This document shows positions 1 to 10,517 of a DNA stretch of 64,000 nucleotides, in pieces. The stretch is from Lonicera japonica (taxonomy: Eukaryota > Streptophyta > Magnoliopsida > Dipsacales > Caprifoliaceae). The DNA lies in assembly GCA_021464415.1 (NCBI GenBank), contig CM038468.1, positions 42,843,001 through 42,907,000 on the forward strand, given 5' to 3'. The position numbers and the translations under genes are program-made. The notes beneath the pieces are model-generated. The model saw only the letters and a program-made list of their open reading frames with translations, was not told the DNA's origin and ran no database searches. Positions within the stretch are counted from its first letter, which is position 1. Each line of letters opens with the position of its first letter.

Positions 1-2040
1 AAATATAAATAGAGATGTGTCCGCATTAGAGTTCACAAATTCGGCAGTGAGAAAAAATTGGCAAAGTTCATGATACCAAGCTCTAAGAGCTTGTTTTAGG
101 CCATAAATGGCCTTACAAAGTTTGCAGACATGATGAGGGTGATTTAGATAAATAAAACCCTATGGTTGTGCCACGAATACATCTTCAGATAAAGTGCCTT
201 GAAGAAAGGCATTATTGACATCAAGCTACCGAAGAGGCCAGCCGTGGCTGACTGTAATATTGAGGACTAATTGAACAATGGTTGGTTTGACAACCGGGCT
301 GTATGTGTCATAGAAGTCAATTCCAGGATGTTAATAAAAGCCCTTTGCAACTAAGCGAGCCTTGTATTTGTTAATAGAACCATCAGACAAGTACTTGGTA
401 CGAAAGATCCATTTACAGCCAACCAAATTCTAGTTGGGATGGGAAAGCACCAGTTCCCATGTACCATGCGAACAAGAGCATCATATTATGTGGACAAGGC
501 CTGTCTTTATTTGGGGTCTTTTAGGGCTTGGGTGACAGTTGTGGGTTCACGGGTATCAGTATTCTTGTGGAGTTGGGCTGAGAGATTGAGTTTTTCGATG
601 GGTTTGTGGATATTGTGTTTAGATTGAGTGGCAAAAATGCGTGGAGGGGTTATGGTAAGAGAAGCTGGTTGAGTGATAGTAAAATGGGTTGATGCAGGTA
701 TGGGCTCAAGAGTAGTGGGTGATGATGAGGTGTTGGTAAGGGATTGTGGGGATGGATTTTGGGTAGACGTTGAAGCAGGGTCAACAGCTGAGGATGGCGT
801 GGCAAGGACTGGCAATGTCATAAAGCACAATTCAGAAGGAGAGACAGACATGGAATGCTCACTATCAGTTCTGAGGGAGGCAAACGAAAAGATGAACTCG
901 ACAAACTTTACATGACGAGACGTGAATATGTAGGAAGTGGATGTGTCAAGGCAGAGATAAGCACTTTGGGTGAGAGAATATCCGATGAAAACACATAAAA
1001 ATGACCGTGGAGTAAGTTTGTGAAGCGTGTAGGGCCGTAGCTAAGGATAGCACAGACAACCGAAGCTACAAAGTTTAGAATAGTTGGGTGGGGTATTAAA
1101 GAGTTTATGATATGGTGAAAGAAGTTGAAGAATTGGTGTGGGAAGACGATTGATAAGGTACACATAAGTGGAGAAGGCATATGACAGGTTAAGGGCATGG
1201 ATGCATGAGTCAGGAGAGACAACTAGGTTTTAACTATGTAACGGTGACGACGTTCTGAGTACCCATTGTGCTCGACTGTTTGAGATGGAGATGTGAAATG
1301 GGCGATGCCGTTGGTAGCTAGGAAACCTGTAAGAGCTTGATATTCCCTCTATTGTCAAAGTAAAGTGTAAGAATTTTGCGTTTGAAACGATTTTCAACAA
1401 GAGCCTTGAATTGAATGAAGACATCAAACACATGTGATTTCTATTTAAGAGGATAAAGCTAAGTGTATTTTGTGAAATAATCTACAAAGACGACATAGTA
1501 CTTGTACCCATTAATCGAAGAAAGAGGAGAAGTCCATACATTTGAAAATAAAATTTCAAGAGGTGATGAGGAATAAATAGTTGAAACAGAGAATGGTAAT
1601 TTATGACTTTTATTGCACTGACAATAATTACAATGAGAATTTTTATCAAAGACATTAGAACAATCTAACTTAAAGGAAGACATAATATGTTTATAAATAA
1701 CTGCATATGGATGACCTAATATATGGTGCCATGCGGACGAGGTGGTTTTGACACTGAAAAAGGCAAGAAGCGAAGAAGTTGAAGAAGTGGTGACTGCCGG
1801 CCACTCATATACACCATCCTTAGTTGGACCCTACAAAAGAATTGCCCTCGTACATAGATCTTTCACATAAAAAGATGGTAAGAATTCAATGGATGTGTTA
1901 TTAGTACGACAAAATTGGGATATTAAAATAAGATTTTTTTTCATGGAAGGTATACATAACACATTAGATAAAGTAAAGGATTGGGATGGAGTTGTAAAAG
2001 AGGTTGAACCAGTGTGAGACATAGAAAATGGATAAGATAG
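1..2040 (-). mobile_element. Ty1/copia retrotransposon, decayed pol, left end outside window
   Basis: The minus strand reads in copia order with several stops and frameshifts. About 2022-1831 is the stretch before integrase (protease/GAG-pre-integrase side, with 'LSNVLCIPSMKKNL'). About 1683-1459 is the pre-integrase zinc-finger and start of the integrase core (CNYCQCNKSHKLPF, then YVVFVDYFTKYT). About 1222-908 is the rest of integrase, frameshifted. About 851-507 is the Ser/Thr/Pro-rich linker usual between integrase and reverse transcriptase. 430-1 is the start of the RVT_2 reverse transcriptase ([32 protein letters not shown]). The order protease-integrase-RT identifies Ty1/copia rather than gypsy. 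Reverse transcriptase runs off the window. I see no LTR at the right side near 2040, so the element looks truncated there or its leader has diverged. It is not functional. Confidence 0.9.
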
Positions 2041-2125
2041 AAGAATTATATTATTTCAGTGAACACAACCGACAACACATCCATTGAATAATGAAACAAT
2101 TACATCTAAATATTGTGGCATCGTA

Positions 2126-2280
2126 TCAAATGTCAACACAATATTTGACTACGTGAAAACTGTATTTAACAAACACAATATTTGACTACGTGAACACAAT
2201 ATTTGACCAAATCTATGTGAACACAATATTTGACCATGTGCACATAATATTTGATCAAATATATTGACCAAATCTATTGT
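2126..2280. repeat. Degenerate short tandem repeat
   Basis: The core 'acacaatatttgac' recurs about five times with spacers such as 'tacgtga' and 'caaatctatgtga'. It lies between the copia remnant and the PPR fragment and may mark the edge of the composite block to its right. No coding capacity is seen. Confidence 0.7.
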
Positions 2281-2925
2281 TGCATGGCTTTGGTATTTCT
2301 ATCATGCTCATCATGGGTTAATAGATGACGCGGTCTGGGGGTTTAATACTATGCCCATGAAAAATGTTGTTTTTTGGAATTCGGTGATTGCCAATTTACG
2401 AAGTGTTCAAGAGATGGATTTGGCAAAGAAGTTGTTTAGTGAAATGGGTTTTCGAGATGTCGTGTCTTGGACTATCATGATGTCTGGGCTAGTGAGTGTA
2501 AGACAAATTATCGAAGCTCGGGAGTGTTTTGATGATATGCCGATTAAAGATGTTCTAGCATGGAATACGATAATAACTGCTTACATAAAACACAAACATG
2601 TTGGAATTGCCAAAGTTTTGTTTCACAAGATGCCCGAGAGGGATTGGATCTCTTGGAATAAAATGATAAATGGGTTGTTGAGTAGCTACCGGATAAATGA
2701 TGCAATGAGGCTTTTTAGTGAAATGCCACAAAAATGCCAAAGATCTTGGAATTCAATCTTCTTGGGATGAATAAGGAATGGACTTGTCAAAGAAACTCAT
2801 GCAGTTCTTGATAAATATCTATTTTAAGACATTATATCCCAGACAAATATGATCGTTGGCTATTTTGATATAGGTGAGGTTTGGAATACATTAAAGCTTT
2901 TCGATTTGATGCCATTAGGGAATCT
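2275..2925 (+). pseudogene. PPR gene fragment (copy of the PPR gene at 18991-21057)
   Basis: From about 2311 the DNA aligns almost without gaps to 19425-20035 inside the intact PPR gene (constant offset near 17114), covering roughly residues 145-348 of that 688-residue protein, about six repeats. The open part (2264-2770) still shows PLS-type repeats such as RDVVSWTIMMSGLV and MPERDWISWN. It has no start codon context of its own and two clear nonsense changes against the intact gene: TTA to TGA at about 2768 and TCA to TAA at about 2826. Several missense changes are also present. Near 2925 the match stops and methyltransferase-gene sequence begins, so this is an internal gene fragment joined to another one. 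Being intronless, it does not itself show whether it came from DNA or RNA. Confidence 0.9.
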
Positions 2926-3793
2926 GCTTGGTTCATTGGTTCCTAAGTCTTTAAGTTTGCCGAATCGGTTGTAGATAGAGGAACTTTGACCATAAAAGAT
3001 GCCACCTTGTTGATTCTAGTTTGCTCCAACTTCTTATTTATTTGTTAATTTTCAACATCCTCTCTTTAAGTTGTCTGGGGATTGTATTTTTCTTTATAAA
3101 TGCTTTATGTGACTATGTTCTTTCTATTTTTGATGTTTTCCGATGAGTGAATTTCCTTTTTATCACCTCCTATTTGGAACCACCATTTATTTTTCACAAG
3201 AAAAGAAACAACTTTAGAGCAGTTTATAATTGATTCTTTACTTCAGATGGTAGGTATGATTTTTTTTTCCTTTTCTTTTTTTGTTTAGTTGAAGATGATT
3301 TGGGTGTTTGTTGATTAGTGTTGAAGTTCCTGATGTTAATGTGATTTGCAGGCTATTTTTTAGCGTTTTATGGTGGTTTAGTTCTTGCAATCTAATGGTT
3401 TTTCTTTTAGTTGTTATTTTCCTTTCAGATTTGTCTAAAATACTTCTTGTTTTTAGTTACAATTTATCTTCCTCATAAGTTTGTGTAATCAAAATAAAAA
3501 TATTAACTGGTCAACCTGACGGTCATGTGCCATTTGTTGATATTAATAGCTTGGATCTCGGTATTGTTGTCAGTTGTATGAAGTGAAGCTAACCAGATCA
3601 GCAGATCAATAAATTTTACTTCTATTTTCATCTTCTTAAGTCTGTTTGATCTTATAATGTCATTTGCAGATCTGAGAGCATGGTATCTGCTGGGATGGCC
3701 TCCGTGTCGTCTTGTAACTATGATCTCAAGAATGCTGTATTTGGGAAGAAAAATATGAACATTTTATGCATTAGTCATAGTGGAGGAAGTCTG
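2926..3793 (+). pseudogene. Methyltransferase gene fragment, left part (intron 2 and most of exon 3)
   Basis: This stretch matches the reverse complement of about 32335-31474 in the methyltransferase gene, with nearly equal length (about 865 bp in each). For example 'tggttcctaa' and 'ctttaagtttgccga' at the left end match the complement of 32281-32335. At 3661-3793 it contains the exon 3 homologue, still readable as SMVSAGMASVSSCNYDLKNA and KKNMNILCIS, with the SAM-motif glycine changed to Ser (GHGGG to SHSGG). Intron sequence is retained, so the copy was made at DNA level. It is cut at 3793 by a solo LTR and continues at 5128. Confidence 0.9.
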
Positions 3794-5127
3794 TGTAGGG
3801 AATTAGGGCAGCAAACATGCATCACATACACAAAATTCTGCACTAATCATTAAACCCTAGGATTTATATTGTTCAATAAAATCGACAGAAGACATACCTT
3901 GTATAAGATTTCGAATTAATGCAACGAACACGGTGGATTATATCCTTCTGTTGTTATCGTCCTAGCGTAGAAAATACGACGCCTCTATGGTATGCACACA
4001 CGAACGAGATCAGATCCTTACTTGGTGTACTAGCACCTTTTAGGGTTCTCTCACTTATTTTGTCTTTCTTGCCTCTACAACTCCCTTTGGCGGCCAAGAA
4101 GAATAATGGTTCCTTTTTAAAGGGGAACCCTAGTGAGAACCCTTAAGCAATAAAATGAATTAGGCCCAAGTCCAACTTGGTCCGTTTTCAATTCGTTTTT
4201 GATCCAACTCGTTTTGATGTGCGACCCTGTAGGTTTATACTCTTTGATAGTATAATTAAAAACCCGTTTTATTATACAAATAGTAAGCGGTCTCTAGTAA
4301 AACATTACTACTACCCAAAGGGTATAAAAGTCAAAACGACACAACCTTAAATTGATATACCACATATTAACTCCTTTTGTCAACCGATATCTAGATTGAA
4401 CACAAGACTAGGCAAGTGTCATTCTTGTATAGTTCAATCTTTATTTCTTGATATCTAAGTATAATTAATCTTATACAAATGACACCTCACTTGTGCATGG
4501 CCATGCAAATATTAATCATACTTATCAAGGGGCCCAAAGATATCTCTTTCATTATACGAGAGTGACAAATCCCATCTTGATTAACCACATACTTCTACAT
4601 AGTTTATAGTATGCTTGATCTTCATCTTTATAATTACTCGGTCAAGAGCAACGTTTGATGATGCTTGACATGCTAATCCCTATGTTGGTAACCATGACGA
4701 TCTCATGTTTGAGGATAATACGATATCGTTAATGGGGAACATCACTGATGACATTATATAACACTCCTCGCAGTGTCCCCAAAGCGGGTTGGTCCAATAC
4801 TTTATTCCCTAACAAGTATCAGTGTGTTCAGCTTAATATCTTCGTATCAATGACTTGTGAAACATAGTCATCAGCTGACCTATACTCTAATCATTATATC
4901 AATGTGATCCTAGATTATTGACACATGATTAGGGACATCTAACTAATATTATTATAACATTACTAGCATCTCACAATCAAGTCACGTACTTGATGAACTA
5001 GTATTAATATATATTATTTATTAAAGAATATAAAGTAAAATGAAATAAACTTTATTAATGACAATAAGCATAAGATATCCAAGCACAAATCATAATCTAT
5101 CAATAGTCCTAGGACATATCTCTTTCA
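3794..5127. mobile_element. Solo LTR, 1334 bp, with 5-bp target duplication
   Basis: The sequence begins TGTAGGGAATTAGGG and ends CATATCTCTTTCA, so it has the TG...CA ends of an LTR. It is flanked by identical GTCTG at 3789-3793 and 5128-5132. Removing it together with one GTCTG restores continuity with the intact methyltransferase gene (GAAGTCTG then CC(G/C)TTATTTTTGGC), so both boundaries are exact. No internal retrotransposon region and no second LTR are present, which fits loss by LTR-LTR recombination. The small open frame inside (3919-4146) looks incidental. Superfamily cannot be told from the LTR alone. Confidence 0.9.
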
Positions 5128-5190
5128 GTCTGCCCTTATTTTTGGCTTAAACTATTCTAGGTTAGAGAACTAAACTTTTAATTGCCATAC
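5128..5190 (+). pseudogene. Methyltransferase gene fragment, right part (end of exon 3, start of intron 3)
   Basis: This continues the methyltransferase homology after the solo LTR and matches the complement of about 31474-31412. It holds the end of exon 3 and the donor region, written 'ctaggttagag' here and 'ttaggtcagag' in the intact gene. Homology ends at about 5190 ('aacttttaattgc'), where sequence of a CP33-like gene begins. The junction lies inside intron 3 of the methyltransferase gene. Confidence 0.85.
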
Positions 5191-5486
5191 TTAGAGCCAC
5201 ATCCGCAAGAGTACAAGTCGCATCCATCAATTCCCAAATTCTTGGAATAATTGAACCAATCTCAATTGCGTCTAGCTCTAGGAAATGGTGGGCCCCAAGG
5301 ATATCGGTGGCAATGGTGCAGGAAAAGGCAGCCTTAACGGCTCCGGAGGCGCTCGAGGAGGAGGGAGTGGTGGAGGAGAAGGCGGAATATGATGTTCAAA
5401 GTACTGGTGAGGTGAATACAAAGCTTTATATTGGGAATTTTCCTTATCATTGTGATAGTGCTTAGCTTGCTGGGATCATACAAGAG

Positions 5487-6542
5487 CAGGGGCGGAGGCA
5501 AGAAGGGGCCAGGTGGGGCCATGGCCCCACCTGGACTTTTCAAAAAGTTTTCCAGAGTATAGGGTGTTTTGTGTGAAAAAGGAAAGACTAGGGGCCAACG
5601 TGTAATTACGGTGGAGGGTGCTATGTGGGATTAATGTCATAAGATGAAGCTGTGGTGTTGTAATAAGGGGTGCCTGTGCGCGGGGTTTTTTTTTGTGAGA
5701 TTGAAAAGTTATGCGCGGGGGGGGGGGGGTGGGGTATGTGGTATTAACCTAAGAAGTTGGAGGTTTTAGTTTGTATTTTATATTAGGTTAAGTTATAAGG
5801 TTTGAAATAAGCAGCAAGCAGCAGACAGCAGTAGCAAACTAGCAGCCGTTTTCTTCTCCCCTTTGGCCCTTTCTCTCTTTTTCATTTAATCTCTCTGTGA
5901 GCTTCCGTTCAGTTTTTTTTTTCAAGCAGCCAGCTCTTCTCTCCATTTTCATTCTTCATTTACTCCGGTATTTTAGGTTAAATTTCTTTTCTATAATTTT
6001 ATACATATTGTTTTAAAATTTTAAATATTAAGAATTTGTTTATTGATGTTGATTATTCTAATATATATTTGATTATTGATGTTACAATTATGAATATTAA
6101 ATTTGATTATTGATGTTACAATTATGAATATTAAATTTGATTATTGATGTTGATTTGCTTATTAAATTTTATTAAAGTTGATTATTGAAGTTAATTTGCT
6201 TATTAGATTGTTATTTTATAAATTAATATTTAGATTAATATATGTGTTTGTTAGTTATAACTTATAATGGGTTAAATATTGAGTTGATAAATTAATATTT
6301 AGATTAATATATGTGTTTGTTGGTTATAGTAGGTTGAATATTGAGTTGATAAAAATAATTTAAAATATATAATTAATTTTAGTATATCATTTTTTATTTT
6401 TCAAAAACAAAATGAAGAAATATTTTAGTAAAATAAGAGTGGGTTCTACTTCTCGAAATGTTGGTTTGAGTTTTACTCCAAATGTCGATTGTTAGTGTTG
6501 TAGTTTGGCCCCACCTGAACCAAAATACTGGCTCCACCATTG
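5487..6542. mobile_element. Non-autonomous hAT element, 1056 bp, 8-bp target duplication
   Basis: The ends are CAGGGGCGGAGGCAAG on the left and, as reverse complement of the right end, CAATGGTGGAGCCAG. These are imperfect hAT-type terminal inverted repeats. The flanks are identical 8-bp TACAAGAG copies at 5479-5486 and 6543-6550. A subterminal palindrome occurs at about 5509-5534 (ggtggggccatggccccacc), with a partial mate near 6508. The interior is AT-rich, with a duplicated stretch around 6060-6170 and another at 6215-6345, and encodes no transposase. It interrupts RRM1 of the CP33-like pseudogene within a codon-contiguous stretch. Confidence 0.88.
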
Positions 6543-7879
6543 TACAAGAGTATGGTAGTCTAGAGCTAGTTGAGGTATTTATTTTATTTTCTATTAAAGT
6601 TAATTTTTAAGTGACGACTATTGCCGTGTTAAAATATGTGATATTTCTATTCCAAATTAAGAGCTTATCTAATTTGCACACATTATGTGTACACAGAAAA
6701 TCAATTTAGGCAAGAAAAAATTTGTTTTGGAAATAAGGTCTAAAGTCTCTTTTTTTAAAAATAATAAAAATCCAGCAAGAAACGGAATAAAACTCACAAC
6801 CTGTCAAATGGAAAATTAGACCGAGCCACTCGAGTTAAAGTTCTTGGGCTTGCAAATATTTCAAATATTCATGATAAAGTTACGTGCTTGAATAACAAAT
6901 ATGTTATTGCACTGCAGCACATTGTAAATGTGCTATGCTTTTTATATTTCTTCATCATGAAACAAATCTGGCAAAGAAATAAAGAATCATTTTTTCGAGA
7001 TCTGCTTCACTGCTCGATAATGTGATGTTTAGATTATTATATTAGAAAGCCATGGCAAGTGAACAAGATTAATGTTAATTGTTTAGTGTGAGCCTGATAA
7101 ATTACAAATCTAGTTTTATTTTTGAAACATAATTAATATATTAAATTTTACAATCTAATATATTTTGTTTTTGGATATTGATTCGGTTGAAATTAACATT
7201 TTTTTAAAAATGGGTTAAAGTTAAATTGGACTTTTTAATTTCATATAGAGGGAGTATATCTTACTAGCATCTCCTAAAGTCTAAAGATTCTTGAATCATA
7301 ATCTAATATGCATTATAGCATATAAAATGACTTATTTGTTTTTTCCTTTTCTTCTTCGGAGAGATTACTAACCAATTCAAATGGGTTTAGGTACTGTATG
7401 ATAGGACCACTGGAAAAAGCAGATTGCATTTGTGACAATGAGTACTGTTGAAGATTGCAACGCCGTCATCAAAAATCTTGACAAAAGCGTAGGAACCTCT
7501 CTCCACTTAAGCTTGAACAGATTTATGGGTTATTAAAATGAAAATCAGAATAATTGAATAGTTCGCAATCTTTTGTATGAATACATGTTTAGTGAAAAAG
7601 TTCTAGTCCGTGACACTATTTGAGGGACAAAAGTAGAAAACTGCGAATGGTTTACATTGTAAATGAAACTATTTCCACATTCTGTTTCAAATTTATAGAG
7701 TAGTTGATGTTCCACATACCTGGCTGCATCACGCTCCTCTGGAGTGATGAGTTAAAGAAATCTAGACCGTTAATTTAACATTAGATGATTCATGTTGAAG
7801 AAGCATGATATACATTGTTAGCCCACTACCTAACATCTTAAGCTTTCGGGAGAGATGGTTCCTAACATAGTATCAGAGC

Positions 7880-8720
7880 TCAGGTTCTGCAAAGTCTCGG
7901 GTTTGTGCACAAAGTTCACCTTTGGTTTGATTTGTGTGAGTGGGGTCACACGAGAGTGGGAGTGTTGAAGAAGTATGACATGCAAGGTTCCTAACGATTC
8001 AAGTTTTGACAAATAGTTTTTATTTAAATGACCTCTTGCCAATCACAAATATAAATAAACATTTTAGATTTATTGTGTGGTTACTCTACTTTCATAGCAC
8101 CACAAACTTCCGCCTTACTTTAAGCAAACAAAGTACGAGTTACTTTTTCATCATTTCTGATACCAACCTATTAGCCACCAATCACAAATATAAATGAATA
8201 ATCTAAATTTACTGTGTGGTCACTATATTTTCATAGCACCACAAACTTTCGCCTTACTTTGAGCAAACAAAGTAAGAGTTACTTTTTCACCATTTCTGAT
8301 ACCAACCTATTAGCCACCAAAACACTTTTTATTGGCATGATACATCAGAAATAGTTTACAAAATGCACCTTTGGTTTGGTTTGTGCGAGTGGGGTCACAC
8401 GCGAGGGGGAGTGTTGAAGAAGTATGATATACATGATTCCTAACGATTTAGATTTTGACAAATAGTTTCTATTTAAATGACATCTTGCCAATCATAAATA
8501 TAAATGAACAGTCTAGATTTACTGTATGACCTCTTGCCAATCACAAATATAAACGAACAGTCAGATTTACTGTGTGGTCACTCTATTTTCATAGCACCAC
8601 AAACTTTCGCCTTACTTTAAGCAAACAAAGTAAGATATACTTTTTCATTGTTTCTGATACCAACCTATTAGCCACCAAAACACTTTTTACTAGCATGATA
8701 CATCAGAAAAAGTTTACATG
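7880..8720. repeat. Complex tandem repeat in a pseudogene intron
   Basis: A ~145-bp unit ('caatcacaaatataaa...' through 'ctgataccaacctattagccacca') occurs at about 8040-8178, 8179-8320 and 8535-8680. A second unit ('cacctttggttt...' to 'gccaatca.aaatataaa') occurs at about 7907-8050 and 8358-8503. The whole is a nested duplication inside the second intron of the CP33-like pseudogene. The phrase 'gtggggtcacacg' appears in both copies of the second unit. No gene is seen. Confidence 0.8.
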
Positions 8721-9900
8721 GGCATTAAGTTTTCTACGAACTAAACAGACTGACAAATATCTACCGTTTTACGCTCATACATATAAATAAATGGCATGTA
8801 TAATGTTTGTGAGTTTTACAGGAATATGGAGGTAGAACATGGAGGGTGAATTTAGCAGACAAGCCAAGAGTAAAAAGAGCCATTATATCCAGAAACAGAA
8901 TACAAGCTATTTATAGGGAATTTAACATGGTCAGTTACTTCTGAGACTTTGACAGAGGTGTTTGGAGAATATGGGAATGTAGATCGAGCTAGGGTTTTGC
9001 ATGATGGGGAAACAGGAAGGTCTCGCGGTTATGGATTTTTTTACTATCCTACTAAAGAAGAGATGGAAACTGACATTCAATCCCTTAATGGAATGGTAAT
9101 CTTTCTCATATATATATGCATCAATTCTTGGATACAGGCAACATTGGGCGAGTGGGCAACTGCACAAGGTCCTTGGTTCCCTCAATTCATTTGAAGGCCA
9201 ACTTTTTAAATACTCTACTCTAACACCCGGTTTGTTCATTTTTGAATTTGAAGTCTGAAATCTGATTATAAAGTTTTGACTTAATTTTTTTAGAATATAA
9301 TCTTTGAATAGACCACTTTTAGACTTAACTTCAAAAGTATGCCAGCTTCTTAGCAATTAATACCGGAAATTCAGACTGACCTTCTAAATATTTAAAAGAT
9401 AAACGCTATTTAGCACCTCTAACTTTGGAATGAAACTCCATTTAGACTTCGGAGGCAAAAATATGACCAATTTTTGCCCCTTGTTTGTACAGAGTAATAG
9501 CTTAACTAGTGACTTTTGAGCTAAAAATACTGAAAAAACAAGTTGGTGCAACTTTAGGCCACATAAAAAGCACCATATTTTTAAATTTTTGACAAGATCC
9601 CATCTCAGAACCGACACCATTGCTAAGGCATTCACACATAAACTTTTAAATGGTTGATAAATAGTCTTTTATATATCTAATGCGCACATAGTAGTTAGTC
9701 ACAGGAACCAGTTGGATCATTGTTTAAAGTCTTTTAACATCTTTTTGGTTTTTTTCAGGAAGTAGAAGGACGACCATTGCGTGTTAGCTTAGCTCAAGGG
9801 AAGTGACAGTAAGACACAAAAAGAAAATATACAAGTGCAAAAGCGAAAAAGAGTTGAAGCTTAAAATGACCATGAAAATGAAGAATCAAAAGGAATGATG

Positions 9901-10512
9901 TGTTGTAAATGTGGGAACAATAACCAAGTCTCAAATCCACCAATAAACCCGAGAAATTCCTTTCGGGAATTTCCACAAACACTTGGCTGGCGAAAACCGT
10001 CAAACAATAGGATCTTAGCTCAAACCAAGAATCACCAACACAAACTCAAGCAAATATAGATGAAAGATAAATAGCAATGACAATCAAGAGCAAAACAAAG
10101 CAAGAAAGAACACACCGTATTTTGTGGAACCCTTTGGGTCTTCCACCAAGAGGGAGCAACTTTATTGATAACCAAGACCTTACAGTTGTTCTCTCACAAT
10201 AATCCTTACTCTAGATCAATGGAACAAACCTCCAAAGATCACCTCCCACCTTAGCTAAACCCTAGCTAAACACTTGTCTTTCTCTTTTTCACTCTAACAA
10301 GACAACTCTCTTGCAAGTCTTTCAAAAATAGAAATGAGCCTTTCTATTTGTACCAAGTGAAAAAACAAGGCAAATAGCTTTTACCCGCCCAGGTGCAAAA
10401 ACGATTTTGCAGTTTCTTGCCCAAGGTTTTGCACCCATTCAAAGTGTTCTGCCTGGTGCAAAAACCGTTTTGCACTTTCACTGCTTGCATGAATTGCAAG
10501 CCAAACACAACA
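9901..10512. mobile_element. Solo LTR, 612 bp, with 5-bp target duplication
   Basis: The element starts TGTTGTAAATGTGGG and ends CAAACACAACA, giving inverted TGTTGT/ACAACA ends. It is flanked by TGATG at 9896-9900 and 10513-10517. It sits about 95 bp downstream of the CP33-like stop, probably in what was the 3' UTR. Within it, 'ggtgcaaaaac.(g)ttttgca' repeats at about 10391 and 10457. No internal domain is attached, so it is a solo LTR of unknown family. Confidence 0.8.
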
Positions 10513-10517
10513 TGATG

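Larger units (their letters stand above)
5191..9806 (+). pseudogene. CP33-like chloroplast RNA-binding protein pseudogene, four exons
   Basis: Four exons of a two-RRM chloroplast ribonucleoprotein are recognisable. Exon 1 is about 5191-6574, split by a hAT insertion. It has transit-peptide-like sequence, an acidic linker (APEALEEEGVVEEKAEYD) and the RRM1 start with RNP2-like KLYIGNFPY. Exon 2 (7391-7488) reads VLYDRTTGKSR then, after a frameshift, FAFVTMSTVEDC. Exon 3 (8822-9095) holds EYGGRTWRVNLADKP and RRM2 with RNP1-like GRSRGYGFFYYP. Exon 4 (9759-9806) ends EVEGRPLRVSLAQGK and stop. Introns keep GT and AG ends. Defects: an in-frame TAG near 5465, a deletion at about 7425 in RNP1 of RRM1, an extra A in the run at about 8871-8877, the hAT insertion, and no start codon. 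The intact family binds and stabilises chloroplast mRNAs. The acidic N-terminal region and the joining segment resemble CP33; CP31-type relatives are less likely. The intact parent is not in this window. Confidence 0.85.

Noticed and set aside
2041..2280. Candidate Helitron 5' end between copia remnant and PPR fragment
   Set aside because: No convincing TC start next to an AT target, nor a matching 3' hairpin and CTRR end to the right.
3919..4146. 75-codon frame in the solo LTR
   Set aside because: Lies wholly in LTR sequence, with no domain or conserved motif.
7880..8720. Repeat array considered as a CRISPR-like array
   Set aside because: Units are long and nested and lie in a plant intron; CRISPR is not expected and spacing is wrong.
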